From Trebonia sp. (GTDB taxonomy: Bacteria; Actinomycetota; Actinomycetes; Streptosporangiales; Streptosporangiaceae): a stretch of DNA of 13,451 nt. This document shows, in pieces, positions 6,445-13,213 of this stretch (the stretch's first letter is position 1; every line of letters begins with the position of its first letter). The stretch covers positions 1 to 13,451 of the forward strand of contig JASHXJ010000293.1 in NCBI GenBank assembly GCA_030043595.1. Reading direction: 5' to 3'. The position numbers and the translations under genes were made by a program. The notes under the pieces were generated by a model. The model did no database searches. It was not told the DNA's origin and saw only the letters and a program-made list of their open reading frames with translations.

Positions 6445-6514
6445 CCGAACCGATCGAGGGCAGGTCGCTACGCTGGGGAAACGGAGCAGGTCATAGGCTG
6501 GGCAACGGGCGGGC

Positions 6515-6524
6515 GGGGAGGAGG
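6515..6524 (+). promoter_or_regulatory. ribosome binding site deciding the start at 6528
   Basis: GGGGAGGAGG ends 3 nt before ATG 6528 and is the strongest Shine-Dalgarno sequence in the window. It favours this start over the in-frame ATG at 6432, which has none and would reach into the divergent promoter region. Confidence 0.75.
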
Positions 6525-6527
6525 CGG

Positions 6528-7850
6528 ATGACAGCGGAGGAGCTGGCCGCGAACCAGCGCGCCACAGCCGCGCTGGGCGCCAACCCCGTGGCCAGGGACG
6601 TTGCCCGCTGGGCCAGCGCGCGTGAGCTGGCACCCGGCGCCATGGCTGCCATCGCGCTCGGCTTCGGGGTGATCGGGGCGGTGTGGCTGACCGCGGACTC
6701 GGTGCACACCGAGGTGGTCGCGTTCCCCGCGCTGATCGCCGCCTTCATCACGGGCCGTGCCGGGCGGCTGATGGGCAACCGGGAGCTGACGGCGGCAGCC
6801 GAGTGGAGCCTGGCGGCCTGCGCCGCGCTTACCGAGCTCGCGCTATACGCCGGGATCGCGACGGGCGCGAGCGGGGACCCCGCGAACGCCGGGCTGACCG
6901 GGCCGGCCGGCGTGCGGCTTCGCGGGACGGCCGTCGCTGGGCTGGGCGGACAGGGGACGGCCGGGGTATGGCGGCTCGCGGTGGCCGCCGTGGGAATGCT
7001 GGCGGTGCTGCAGATGGTGGGCATCTGCCAGGCGGCCAGGCGGGCTGCCGTGCCGCGGGCGCCCCGGTTCCAGGCTTTCGCCGGGGCACCGGGCGGTGCG
7101 CGGCTGCTGCTGATCGGCGCTGCCGTCCTGATCGGCGGCGCCCGTGTGACGTTCCTGATGCTGCTCGTGCTCGGCGTGCTCGCGCTGGGCACGATGCTCG
7201 CCGGAAGGTCTGCTGCCGGGTCCGTCGCGGGCGGGAACGCGGCGGCGGGACCGGTCCCGGCCGCCGGGTCCGCGGCGCAGTCCCGGTGGCTTCCCTGGTG
7301 CCGGGGCGACGGCCCGTTCTCGCTCTGGATTGGCCAGTTCGTGGAGGGCCGGCTGCCGCCGTTGCCGCCGCTGCTCGTCGGGCTGCTGGTGACCGGCGTG
7401 CTGGCGTGGCTCGGCCTGCAGAACCTGCCGGGCATCCTGGTATTCACCCCGGTCGAGGCGATGCTGCTGGCCGCGCTGGGGTCGCGGCACCCGCACGACG
7501 GCCCCCGCGACTGGCTGGCGCCGGCGCTGCTGCAGGCAGGGGAGTACCTGTTCCTCGCCGCGCTCGGGTTCGCCTACCGGGCGTGGGCGCCGGTGACGCT
7601 GGCGCTGGTCGGAGCGGTCATGATGCGGCACCTGGACCTGGCGTGCCGGGCGAGGTACGAGCTCGCGCGCAGCGCCGACCGGCGCGGCCTTGGCTGGGAG
7701 GGCCGCATGTTCGTCGCTGGCCTGGCCGCGGCCCTGGGCATCCTGCCGTACGTCTACCCGCTGCTGGCGGCGTACCTGTGGGGGCTGCTCGCGTGGGAAT
7801 GGGCGACCAGCGGGCTGGTGTCAGCTGGACATTCCGCCGTCGACGGCTAG
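6528..7850 (+). CDS. polytopic DUF5941-like membrane protein with degenerate CDP-alcohol phosphatidyltransferase region
   Basis: A 440-residue integral membrane protein with hydrophobic stretches at about 36-56, 62-76, 92-112, 148-168, 192-224, 280-318, 333-366 and 395-425. The C-terminal part (HPHDGPRDWLAPALLQAGEY, VGAVMMRHLDL, GWEGRMFV) resembles the DUF5941 region found in streptomycete proteins behind a CDP-alcohol phosphatidyltransferase (CDP-AP) domain. The N-terminal part follows the CDP-AP pattern in layout (RDVARWASARELAPGAM, then LYAGIATGA), but the DxxDGxxAR...GxxxDxxxD motif is missing: its place is taken by FITGRAGRL and EWSLAACAALTE, with no aspartate. A catalytic CDP-AP role is therefore unlikely. 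Residues 226-258 are an Ala/Gly-rich linker. The comparison is from memory, so the family name is moderately sure. It is divergent from the cytidylyltransferase gene and overlaps the SDR gene by 30 bp at its 3' end. Confidence 0.75.
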   Translation: MTAEELAANQRATAALGANPVARDVARWASARELAPGAMAAIALGFGVIGAVWLTADSVHTEVVAFPALIAAFITGRAGRLMGNRELTAAAEWSLAACAALTELALYAGIATGASGDPANAGLTGPAGVRLRGTAVAGLGGQGTAGVWRLAVAAVGMLAVLQMVGICQAARRAAVPRAPRFQAFAGAPGGARLLLIGAAVLIGGARVTFLMLLVLGVLALGTMLAGRSAAGSVAGGNAAAGPVPAAGSAAQSRWLPWCRGDGPFSLWIGQFVEGRLPPLPPLLVGLLVTGVLAWLGLQNLPGILVFTPVEAMLLAALGSRHPHDGPRDWLAPALLQAGEYLFLAALGFAYRAWAPVTLALVGAVMMRHLDLACRARYELARSADRRGLGWEGRMFVAGLAAALGILPYVYPLLAAYLWGLLAWEWATSGLVSAGHSAVDG

Positions 7851-8576
7851 CGTCGTCCCGGTCATGAACGAGCTGTCGTCGCTGGCCAGGAACAGCATGG
7901 CCCGCGCGATCTCCTCCGGCGCCGCGTGCCGGGCCAGCGGGATCATCTGATCGAAGATCGCGGTCGCCTTGTCCCGGTCGGCGCCGGTGGCGACGACCTC
8001 GATGCGGTGCTGGAACTCGTTGTCGACCGGTCCGGGGTGGATCGTGTTGACCCGGATGCCGCGCGGCGCGAGCTCGCTGGCGAGCGTCCGCATCAGCCCG
8101 ACCTGGGCGTGCTTGGCGGTCGAGTAGCCGGCGATGTTCGGGGCGGCGACCAGGCCCACGACGCTGGAGGTGATGATCACGCTCGCGCCCGCCTGCAGGT
8201 GCGGCACCGCGTGCTTGCAGAGCAGGAACGCGCCGCGCACGTGCACCGCCATCGTCTGGTCGAACGAGTCCTCCGGGAAGTCGGCGATGGGGGCGTTCGC
8301 GCCGGCGATTCCCGCGTTGGCGACCACGACGTCCAGCTGCCCGAACCGCGCGATCGCGGCGTCCACCGCGGCCTTTACCTGCGCCGAGTCCGTGACATCG
8401 GTCACCGCCCAGGCTGCGCTCCCGCCGAGCTCGGCCGCGCCCGTCTTGAGGTCCGGCTCGGAGATCCCGGCCAGGAAGACGCTCGCGCCCGCCGCCGTGA
8501 ACGCGCGGGCTGTCGCCATCCCGATGCTGCCCTCGCCGCCGGTGATGATCGCGGCCTTGCCGTCAAGTCGCCCCAT
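7821..8576 (-). CDS. SDR-family NAD(P)-dependent oxidoreductase
   Basis: A classical short-chain dehydrogenase/reductase of 251 residues, normal for the family. It has the cofactor motif TGGEGSIG (12-19), Asp60 before the adenine pocket, NAG (87-89), the catalytic Ser (ITSSVVG, 137/138), Tyr151 and Lys155 in YSTAK, and the C-terminal FMTGTTLAVDGG. The IHPGPV segment is the usual post-catalytic loop. The substrate cannot be read; such proteins are often labelled 3-oxoacyl-ACP reductase or glucose dehydrogenase by default. ATG 8576 is chosen because MGRLDGKAAIITGG is the standard N-terminus and because TACTCT lies 6 nt upstream; a GTG at 8597 is the alternative. Its stop lies inside the end of the DUF5941-like gene. 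Confidence 0.92.
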   Translation of the reverse strand: MGRLDGKAAIITGGEGSIGMATARAFTAAGASVFLAGISEPDLKTGAAELGGSAAWAVTDVTDSAQVKAAVDAAIARFGQLDVVVANAGIAGANAPIADFPEDSFDQTMAVHVRGAFLLCKHAVPHLQAGASVIITSSVVGLVAAPNIAGYSTAKHAQVGLMRTLASELAPRGIRVNTIHPGPVDNEFQHRIEVVATGADRDKATAIFDQMIPLARHAAPEEIARAMLFLASDDSSFMTGTTLAVDGGMSS

Positions 8577-8582
8577 GGCACC

Positions 8583-8588
8583 AGAGTA
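8583..8588 (-). promoter_or_regulatory. -10 element for a leaderless start of the SDR gene
   Basis: On the minus strand TACTCT (TAnnnT) ends 6 nt before ATG 8576. No purine-rich Shine-Dalgarno is present in those 6 nt, and no clear -35 is visible. Confidence 0.45.
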
Positions 8589-8698
8589 TCGGCTCACCCA
8601 TTGACGCAGGCGACTTCGGCGTGGTGCCGGCCCCGGCGCGCCCTGGGGTACGGGATCCGCGACACGACCATTGATCCGGCCCCGGATAGCCGAACAGG

Positions 8699-8704
8699 TA
8701 GTAT
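8699..8704 (+). promoter_or_regulatory. -10 element before the GT87-like gene
   Basis: TAGTAT (TAnnnT) ends 9 nt before ATG 8714, giving a leader of at most a few nucleotides. No Shine-Dalgarno lies between. TTGATC at 8671-8676 resembles a -35, but its 22-nt spacer is too long. Confidence 0.45.
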
Positions 8705-8713
8705 CACGCTGTT

Positions 8714-10024
8714 ATGGGTGGCGTTCGCCTCGGTGCTGGGTGGCAGTCACCGGCCGCCATGCAACGCCGCTGGCTCGCCGGCGTGTTCGCCGTATCCGCG
8801 ATCTGGGCGCTGCTGGTCGCGATCTTCAGCACTGACCCGGTGCACAGGCTCTGGGGAGCGGTGGCGGCCTGCGGCTACGCGCTGGCGTTCGTTGCGGCGC
8901 TGGCCTGGAAGGCGCGCGGCGCGGACATCGCGCTCGGGCTGTCGTTCTGCGGAGGCCTGCTCGTCCCGCTGGTCTGGATGGCGGCCAAGTCGCTCGAGCA
9001 GCCCGAGGTCGCGGTGGTGGCGCAGTCCGCGCAGAGCCTCATCCACCACGGCACGCCGTACCCGAGCGCGGCCACGCTCGCGGCCACCCAGAACCCGAAC
9101 GTCTACAACCCGTACCTGCCCGTCATGGCGCTGTTCGGGCTGCCGCGAGCGATCTTCGGCGGCGGCCTGCTGACAGACCCGCGGATCTGGTTCGGCGTCG
9201 TGTTCATCGTCGTTTTCTGGTACGCGCTGCGCCGCGGTGGCGCGCAGGATCCGTGGCGCTGGGCGGTGCTGATCGCGGCCAGCCCGGTGATCGCGTTCGA
9301 GCTGGCCGTCGGCGGGACCGACGTGCCCATGGTCGCCTTCTTGTGCCTCGGCTTCGCGTTCCTGTGGCAGCGCAGATCCGTCCTCGCGGGGCTGTCGCTC
9401 GGCGTCGGGGCGGCGATGAAGGCGACCGCGTGGCCCGCGGTGCTCGTGGCGATCGCCCTGCTCGCGGTCCGCGACGGCAGGCGGCAGGCGGCCGTGTTCA
9501 CGCTGACCGCGCTGGCCGTGGTCGTCGCCTTCCTCGGCCCGTTCCTTGTCCATCCCAGGGCGCTGGTGGAGAACACCATCAAGTTCCCGCTCGGGCTGGC
9601 TCACGTCACGTCTCAGGCGTCCAGCCCGCTGCCGGGCCACGACATCGCGGAGACCGGGCACGTCGGTCACCTGATCGTCGTCGTGCTGCTCGTGGCGGCC
9701 GGCCTGGCGGTCGCCGTGTCGCTTGTCGTCCGGCCGCCGCGAACCGTGCGGCGCGCGGTCCTGCTGCTCTCCGGGGCGATGACGCTCATGTTCGTGCTCG
9801 CCCCGTCGACGCGGTTCGGCTATTTCATCTACCCGGCGACGCTGGTGATCTGGCTGCTGGCCGCGGAGGGCGGCCGGACCGGGCCGGACGAGCCGCTCAC
9901 CCCAGATCCTGGTGTTCCTCCTGCCAGCTCGCGTACCAGGTCGCGAACCAGGATCGTGTCGCGGCAAGCGGCACGATGTAGCGCATCGTTTGCGCGTAGT
10001 ACTCGCGCTGCTTCGCCGGGCTGA
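8714..10024 (+). CDS. GT87-like (DUF2029) polytopic glycosyltransferase
   Basis: A 436-residue integral membrane protein of the GT-C type, which uses polyprenyl-phosphate sugars outside the membrane. Supporting features: multiple hydrophobic segments (about 21-38, 51-64, 73-91, 160-172, 183-216, 224-252, 259-278, 318-338, 347-362, 371-384); a luminal-type loop PEVAVVAQSAQSLIHHGTPY followed by NPYLPVMALFGLP, the pattern seen in GT87-like proteins; and GGTDVPMVAFLCLGF with GLSLGVGAAMKATAWP. I recall close actinobacterial relatives that carry the same PEV...HHGTPY stretch, but they are not biochemically defined. Relatives end soon after the FGYFIYP helix, so the last 42 residues (395-436, Ser/Arg-rich) look like an extension into the opposite gene: the reading frame runs 128 bp into the HD-domain gene before its stop. 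Confidence 0.8.
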   Translation: MGGVRLGAGWQSPAAMQRRWLAGVFAVSAIWALLVAIFSTDPVHRLWGAVAACGYALAFVAALAWKARGADIALGLSFCGGLLVPLVWMAAKSLEQPEVAVVAQSAQSLIHHGTPYPSAATLAATQNPNVYNPYLPVMALFGLPRAIFGGGLLTDPRIWFGVVFIVVFWYALRRGGAQDPWRWAVLIAASPVIAFELAVGGTDVPMVAFLCLGFAFLWQRRSVLAGLSLGVGAAMKATAWPAVLVAIALLAVRDGRRQAAVFTLTALAVVVAFLGPFLVHPRALVENTIKFPLGLAHVTSQASSPLPGHDIAETGHVGHLIVVVLLVAAGLAVAVSLVVRPPRTVRRAVLLLSGAMTLMFVLAPSTRFGYFIYPATLVIWLLAAEGGRTGPDEPLTPDPGVPPASSRTRSRTRIVSRQAARCSASFARSTRAASPG

Positions 10025-10478
10025 GGTTGCGCAGCGTCTGCACGTTGCTCGCCCGGTCGGCCAGCTTGACCAGGATCGCGTCGTCCGGGGCGTTCCGCAG
10101 CCCCGCCAGGTACGCCTCCTTGGCCGCCGTGGGGTCGTCAGACTCGGGAATCGTGACCCAGCCGACCATGTCAGCGACCCGGTCGCCGAACTCCCGCCGC
10201 AGGTCAGCGATGGTGCACGGGGTGTCTTCCACTACGTCGTGCAGCACGGCGGCCGACAGCACGTCCGGGTCTGTCACGCCGGCGCCGCGCACGAGCACCT
10301 CGAGCGCCTCCAGGAGGTGCTCCTGGTACGGCGCCCCGGTGGGCCGACGCTGGTCACCGTGGTAGCGGATCGCGAACTGCGCGGCCTTCGCCACCGCGTC
10401 GCAGGTTTGCGCGGGCAGCATGCGGCGCAACTGTGGTTCAGCCTGTTGCCACGTGTGCCAGCTTGTGTAGATCTCCAT
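9897..10478 (-). CDS. stand-alone HD-domain protein, small alarmone hydrolase-like
   Basis: A 193-residue protein that corresponds to the hydrolase domain of Rel/SpoT. It probably removes pyrophosphate from (p)ppGpp with a Mn2+ ion. The metal and substrate residues can be seen: His40 and Arg44 in YHGDQRRPTGAPY, His54, His80-Asp81 and Glu84-Asp85 in LHDVVEDT, FGDRVADMVGWVT, and Asp141/Asn145 in KLADRASN. No synthetase, TGS or ACT domain is present, so it fits the single-domain hydrolases (Mesh1-like/SAH). Substrates other than ppGpp, such as other nucleotides, cannot be excluded. The start ATG 10478 has GAGG 3 nt before it and CACAAT 7 nt before it. Its 3' end overlaps the GT87-like gene; its 5' end faces the large membrane-protein gene across 72 bp. 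Confidence 0.9.
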   Translation of the reverse strand: MEIYTSWHTWQQAEPQLRRMLPAQTCDAVAKAAQFAIRYHGDQRRPTGAPYQEHLLEALEVLVRGAGVTDPDVLSAAVLHDVVEDTPCTIADLRREFGDRVADMVGWVTIPESDDPTAAKEAYLAGLRNAPDDAILVKLADRASNVQTLRNLSPAKQREYYAQTMRYIVPLAATRSWFATWYASWQEEHQDLG

Positions 10479-10485
10479 TCACCTC

Positions 10486-10491
10486 ATTGTG
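10486..10491 (-). promoter_or_regulatory. -10-like element before the HD-domain gene
   Basis: On the minus strand CACAAT ends 7 nt before ATG 10478. The intervening GAGGTGA could serve as a Shine-Dalgarno only if transcription starts further upstream, and its 3-nt spacing is short. No -35 is seen in the GC-rich stretch behind it. Confidence 0.35.
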
Positions 10492-10537
10492 CACGCCGGT
10501 CAGCCAGGGCGCGCAGGCTAGCCAGAGGTTGCCGGTT

Positions 10538-10543
10538 TACAGT
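10538..10543 (+). promoter_or_regulatory. -10 element for a leaderless start at GTG 10551
   Basis: TACAGT (TAnnnT) ends 7 nt before GTG 10551. The frame is open far upstream across the HD-domain gene on the other strand, so this element is the main reason for choosing GTG 10551. The intervening GGGGTGC is only weakly Shine-Dalgarno-like. Confidence 0.5.
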
Positions 10544-10550
10544 GGGGTGC

Positions 10551-13055
10551 GTGCGTCTACGACTGCGTGGTCCACGACAGGCGGACGAAGGGACTGTCGC
10601 TGGGGAGCCGGCACTGTCCGTTCGGGACAAATCGAACAGTAGCGGACCGGATCGGGGCGCACGGACGGTCACCGGAGTGCGGTCCGCTACCGCGGTCGTC
10701 GCGGCGCCGGTAGCCACGGCGGCGTCCGCGGCACGGCGCGCTTCCGTGCGCCTGTGGTGGCTTCCCGGGTGGCTGTTCGCGGCGGTCACCCAGCTGCCCG
10801 CCCTGCTGGCGGTGGCCTGGCTGGTGCCCGGGATCGCGATGCTGCTGGCCGGACGGCTGCTGCCGGTGCCGATGGTGATCATGTTCGTGCCGCTGACGCT
10901 GGCGCTGTGCTACTTCGCGATGCGGCAGCTTCCGGTGGGCTGGCCGCGGTTCGGCGAGCCGCAGGGCACCCCGGAACGGCTGGACGATTCCGGGCCGGCG
11001 GCGGAAACCGGCAGCCCCGCCGGCTCCGCCCGCTCCGGTGCCCGGCGGCGGCAGGACGTGCCCGTCGACGCGCTGCTCGCCACGGTCGCGATCGCGGTCG
11101 GCTTCGCGGTGTGGCAGGTCGCCCGCAACTCACAGCAGGTCTTCGTGGTCAGCGACCCGGGCGCCTACCTGCAGTACGGGTACTGGATCGCGCTGCACGG
11201 GTCGGCGAAGATACCGCAGTCGGCCGCGGCGTTCGGGTCGGTCACGGGGCTGAACTTCGCGAGCACGGGCTTTTACCAGACCGGGAGCACGGTGACGCCC
11301 GGGTTCATGCCCGGGCTGCCGCTGGTGCTCGCCGCCGGGACCTGGCTTGGCGGGGTGCAGGGGGCGCTGCTGATGGGCCCGGTGATCGGCGGCTGCGCCG
11401 TGCTGTCGTTCGCCGGGCTGGTGGGGCGGCTGGCGGGACCGCGCTGGGGGGCCGCGGGCGCGCTGGTGCTGGCGCTGACCCTGCCCGAGCAGTACGTGAG
11501 CCGGGCGCCGTTCAGCGAGCCGCTGGTCCAGGTGCTGCTGTTCGGCGGGCTGTGCATGCTGACCGACTCGCTCGTGCTGACGCGCCAGCGGAATGGCTAC
11601 GCGGCCGGCCTGACGCTCGCCGGGTTCGGCGGCCTGGCGCTCGGCCTGACTGTCCTGGTCAGCATCGGGTCGCTCAGCACCCTGCTGCCGGCGTTCCCGG
11701 TGCTCGCGCTGATGTTCGTGACGCGGCGGCCGCAGGCCGGGCCGCTGGGCCTGGGGCTGTTCCTTGGCGTGGCGGGCGGGCTGTACGCGGGGCTGGTGCT
11801 GGCGCGGCCGTACCTGTCGTCGCTGTCGTCCCAGCTGCACCTGTTCGGGCTGTGCGCGGCCGGGTTCGGCCTGGTGACCGCGCTGATCGCGCCGCTGGCG
11901 TTCCCTGGGGTGCGCGCCTGGGTCCGCCGGGTGCTCGTGGCGCGGGTCCAGGTGCCCGGCCTGCAGGGCGAGACGTGGAAGCTGCCGTCGCTGGCCACGT
12001 GCCTGCAGGGTGCTGCCTTCGCGGTCCCGGTCCTGCTGCTGATCGGGTTCGCGATCCGGCCGTACTTCCAGACCGTGCGCGGGCAGACCGACCCGGCCGC
12101 GATCAGCTACGTGGCGAGCCTGCAGAAGCTCGAGAACCTGCCGGTGGACGGACGGCGGCAGTACTACGAGTCCAGCCTGGACTGGGTGCTGTGGTACCTC
12201 GGCATCCCGACGGTGCTGCTCGCCGTCGCCGGCGCCGCCCTTCTCGCGCGGCGGATCGTGCGTGCCGCGCTGGCCTGGCGCGACTCAGTGCTGGCGGCCC
12301 GCCTCTGGGGATTGCCGCTGCTGGTGATCGGCTGGTCGGTGGTGACCGTCCTGTGGGACCCGGCCGTGCTGCCCACGCAGCCCTGGGCAAGTCACCGGCT
12401 GATCCCGGTCGTGCTGCCCGGGCTCATCCTGCTCGCGGTGTGGATGTCGGCCCGGCTGAAGGCGCGCGCGGCCGAACTGGGGGCGCGGCGGGTGACCGCC
12501 GCCGGCGTGGGCGCGTGCTGCGTGCTGGCGATGGCGATTCCCGCCTTCGTGACGTCGATGAACCCCGGACTCGCGCCCAAGGCGTCGGTCTCCGCGCAGT
12601 CGTCGGGCATCTCGAAGTTCATCAGCCGGGTGCAGTTCCGCGGCGTGGGCGTGTCCGCGACCTACAGCGGCTCGCTGGCGGCCGTCTTGCATCTGTGCTC
12701 GGCCATCGGTTCCGACGCGAGCGTGGTGTTCGTGGACGCCGCGACGGCGAACTCGTTCAGCGAGGTGGTGCGCGGCATGTGCGGTCAGCCCGCGGCTTCC
12801 GTGGCAGGCGCGTCCACCGTGACCATCGAGCAGGTGGTGACCGCCATCGAGCAGACCAGCCGCCACCCGGTCCTGCTGGGCGCGTCACGGTCGCGGCTGT
12901 CGCTGTTCGGGATCGTGCCGCGGGAAGTGGTCTCGCTGCGGACGTCAGCGGACGCGGCGGTGCTGACCGGACCGCCGGCCGGGACGTGGCCGGCGCAGTA
13001 CACGGTGTGGATGTCCGCGCCGCTCGGGTCCGCGCAGGGCAGCACGGGGCTGTGA
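10551..13055 (+). CDS. large polytopic membrane protein, GT-C glycosyltransferase-like
   Basis: An 834-residue integral membrane protein with a charged cytoplasmic-type N-terminus (1-66), two hydrophobic helices at about 76-124, a Pro/Gly/Ser-rich linker (131-168), at least nine further membrane segments (about 172-190, 250-291, 298-312, 324-343, 352-392, 396-418, 428-452, 485-503, 546-568, 586-602, 614-634, 649-668), and a soluble C-terminal domain (about 669-834). DPGAYLQYGYWIALHGS (202-218), FSEPLVQVLLFGG (321-333) and HRLIPVVLPG (615-624) sit where GT-C enzymes (PMT/ArnT type) have their catalytic Asp loop, SEP-like helix and arginine-containing loop. This points to a sugar or lipid transferase acting outside the membrane; no specific family match can be claimed. 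The start rests on TACAGT 7 nt upstream; earlier in-frame starts would run antisense through the HD-domain gene. Confidence 0.8.
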   Translation: MRLRLRGPRQADEGTVAGEPALSVRDKSNSSGPDRGARTVTGVRSATAVVAAPVATAASAARRASVRLWWLPGWLFAAVTQLPALLAVAWLVPGIAMLLAGRLLPVPMVIMFVPLTLALCYFAMRQLPVGWPRFGEPQGTPERLDDSGPAAETGSPAGSARSGARRRQDVPVDALLATVAIAVGFAVWQVARNSQQVFVVSDPGAYLQYGYWIALHGSAKIPQSAAAFGSVTGLNFASTGFYQTGSTVTPGFMPGLPLVLAAGTWLGGVQGALLMGPVIGGCAVLSFAGLVGRLAGPRWGAAGALVLALTLPEQYVSRAPFSEPLVQVLLFGGLCMLTDSLVLTRQRNGYAAGLTLAGFGGLALGLTVLVSIGSLSTLLPAFPVLALMFVTRRPQAGPLGLGLFLGVAGGLYAGLVLARPYLSSLSSQLHLFGLCAAGFGLVTALIAPLAFPGVRAWVRRVLVARVQVPGLQGETWKLPSLATCLQGAAFAVPVLLLIGFAIRPYFQTVRGQTDPAAISYVASLQKLENLPVDGRRQYYESSLDWVLWYLGIPTVLLAVAGAALLARRIVRAALAWRDSVLAARLWGLPLLVIGWSVVTVLWDPAVLPTQPWASHRLIPVVLPGLILLAVWMSARLKARAAELGARRVTAAGVGACCVLAMAIPAFVTSMNPGLAPKASVSAQSSGISKFISRVQFRGVGVSATYSGSLAAVLHLCSAIGSDASVVFVDAATANSFSEVVRGMCGQPAASVAGASTVTIEQVVTAIEQTSRHPVLLGASRSRLSLFGIVPREVVSLRTSADAAVLTGPPAGTWPAQYTVWMSAPLGSAQGSTGL

Positions 13056-13110
13056 GCGTCGGCCGGGGCGGTCCGGTGCCGCTCCGGGCGCGCTGGCCGG
13101 CCGAGATCCT

Positions 13111-13150
13111 CGCTGGTCCTCGCTGGTCCTCGCTGGTCCTCGCTCGTCCT
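13111..13150. repeat. 10-bp tandem repeat, four copies
   Basis: CGCTGGTCCT is repeated three times exactly (13111-13140) and a fourth time with one change (CGCTCGTCCT, 13141-13150). The preceding 13101-13110 ends in the same TCCT. It lies in the 158-bp non-coding spacer between the large membrane-protein gene and the tRNA promoter. Ten bases is about one helical turn. Confidence 0.85.
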
Positions 13151-13173
13151 CCCCTCCGCGGCGCGCGGCCGAT

Positions 13174-13202
13174 TTGCCTTGGCGGGCGGGAGTTCATAGA
13201 GT
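13174..13202 (+). promoter_or_regulatory. promoter of tRNA-fMet
   Basis: TTGCCT (13174-13179) and TAGAGT (13197-13202) are separated by exactly 17 nt. Transcription would start near 13209, a few bases before the mature tRNA end at 13214. It fits the housekeeping sigma factor of actinobacteria. Confidence 0.75.
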
Positions 13203-13213
13203 GGTTGCACCGA

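Noticed and set aside
6683..7867. 394-codon plus-strand frame overlapping the DUF5941-like gene
   Set aside because: It is Arg/Gly/Ala-rich shadow coding with no hydrophobic segments, while the other frame gives a coherent membrane protein with a strong ribosome binding site.
7926..9173. 415-codon plus-strand frame across the SDR gene and start of the GT87-like gene
   Set aside because: The SDR on the minus strand has all family motifs, and the frame shows only Arg/Asp/His-rich shadow sequence.
9912..10550. In-frame N-terminal extension of the large membrane protein by 213 residues
   Set aside because: It runs antisense through the whole HD-domain hydrolase gene, and a -10 hexamer 7 nt before GTG 10551 gives a better start.
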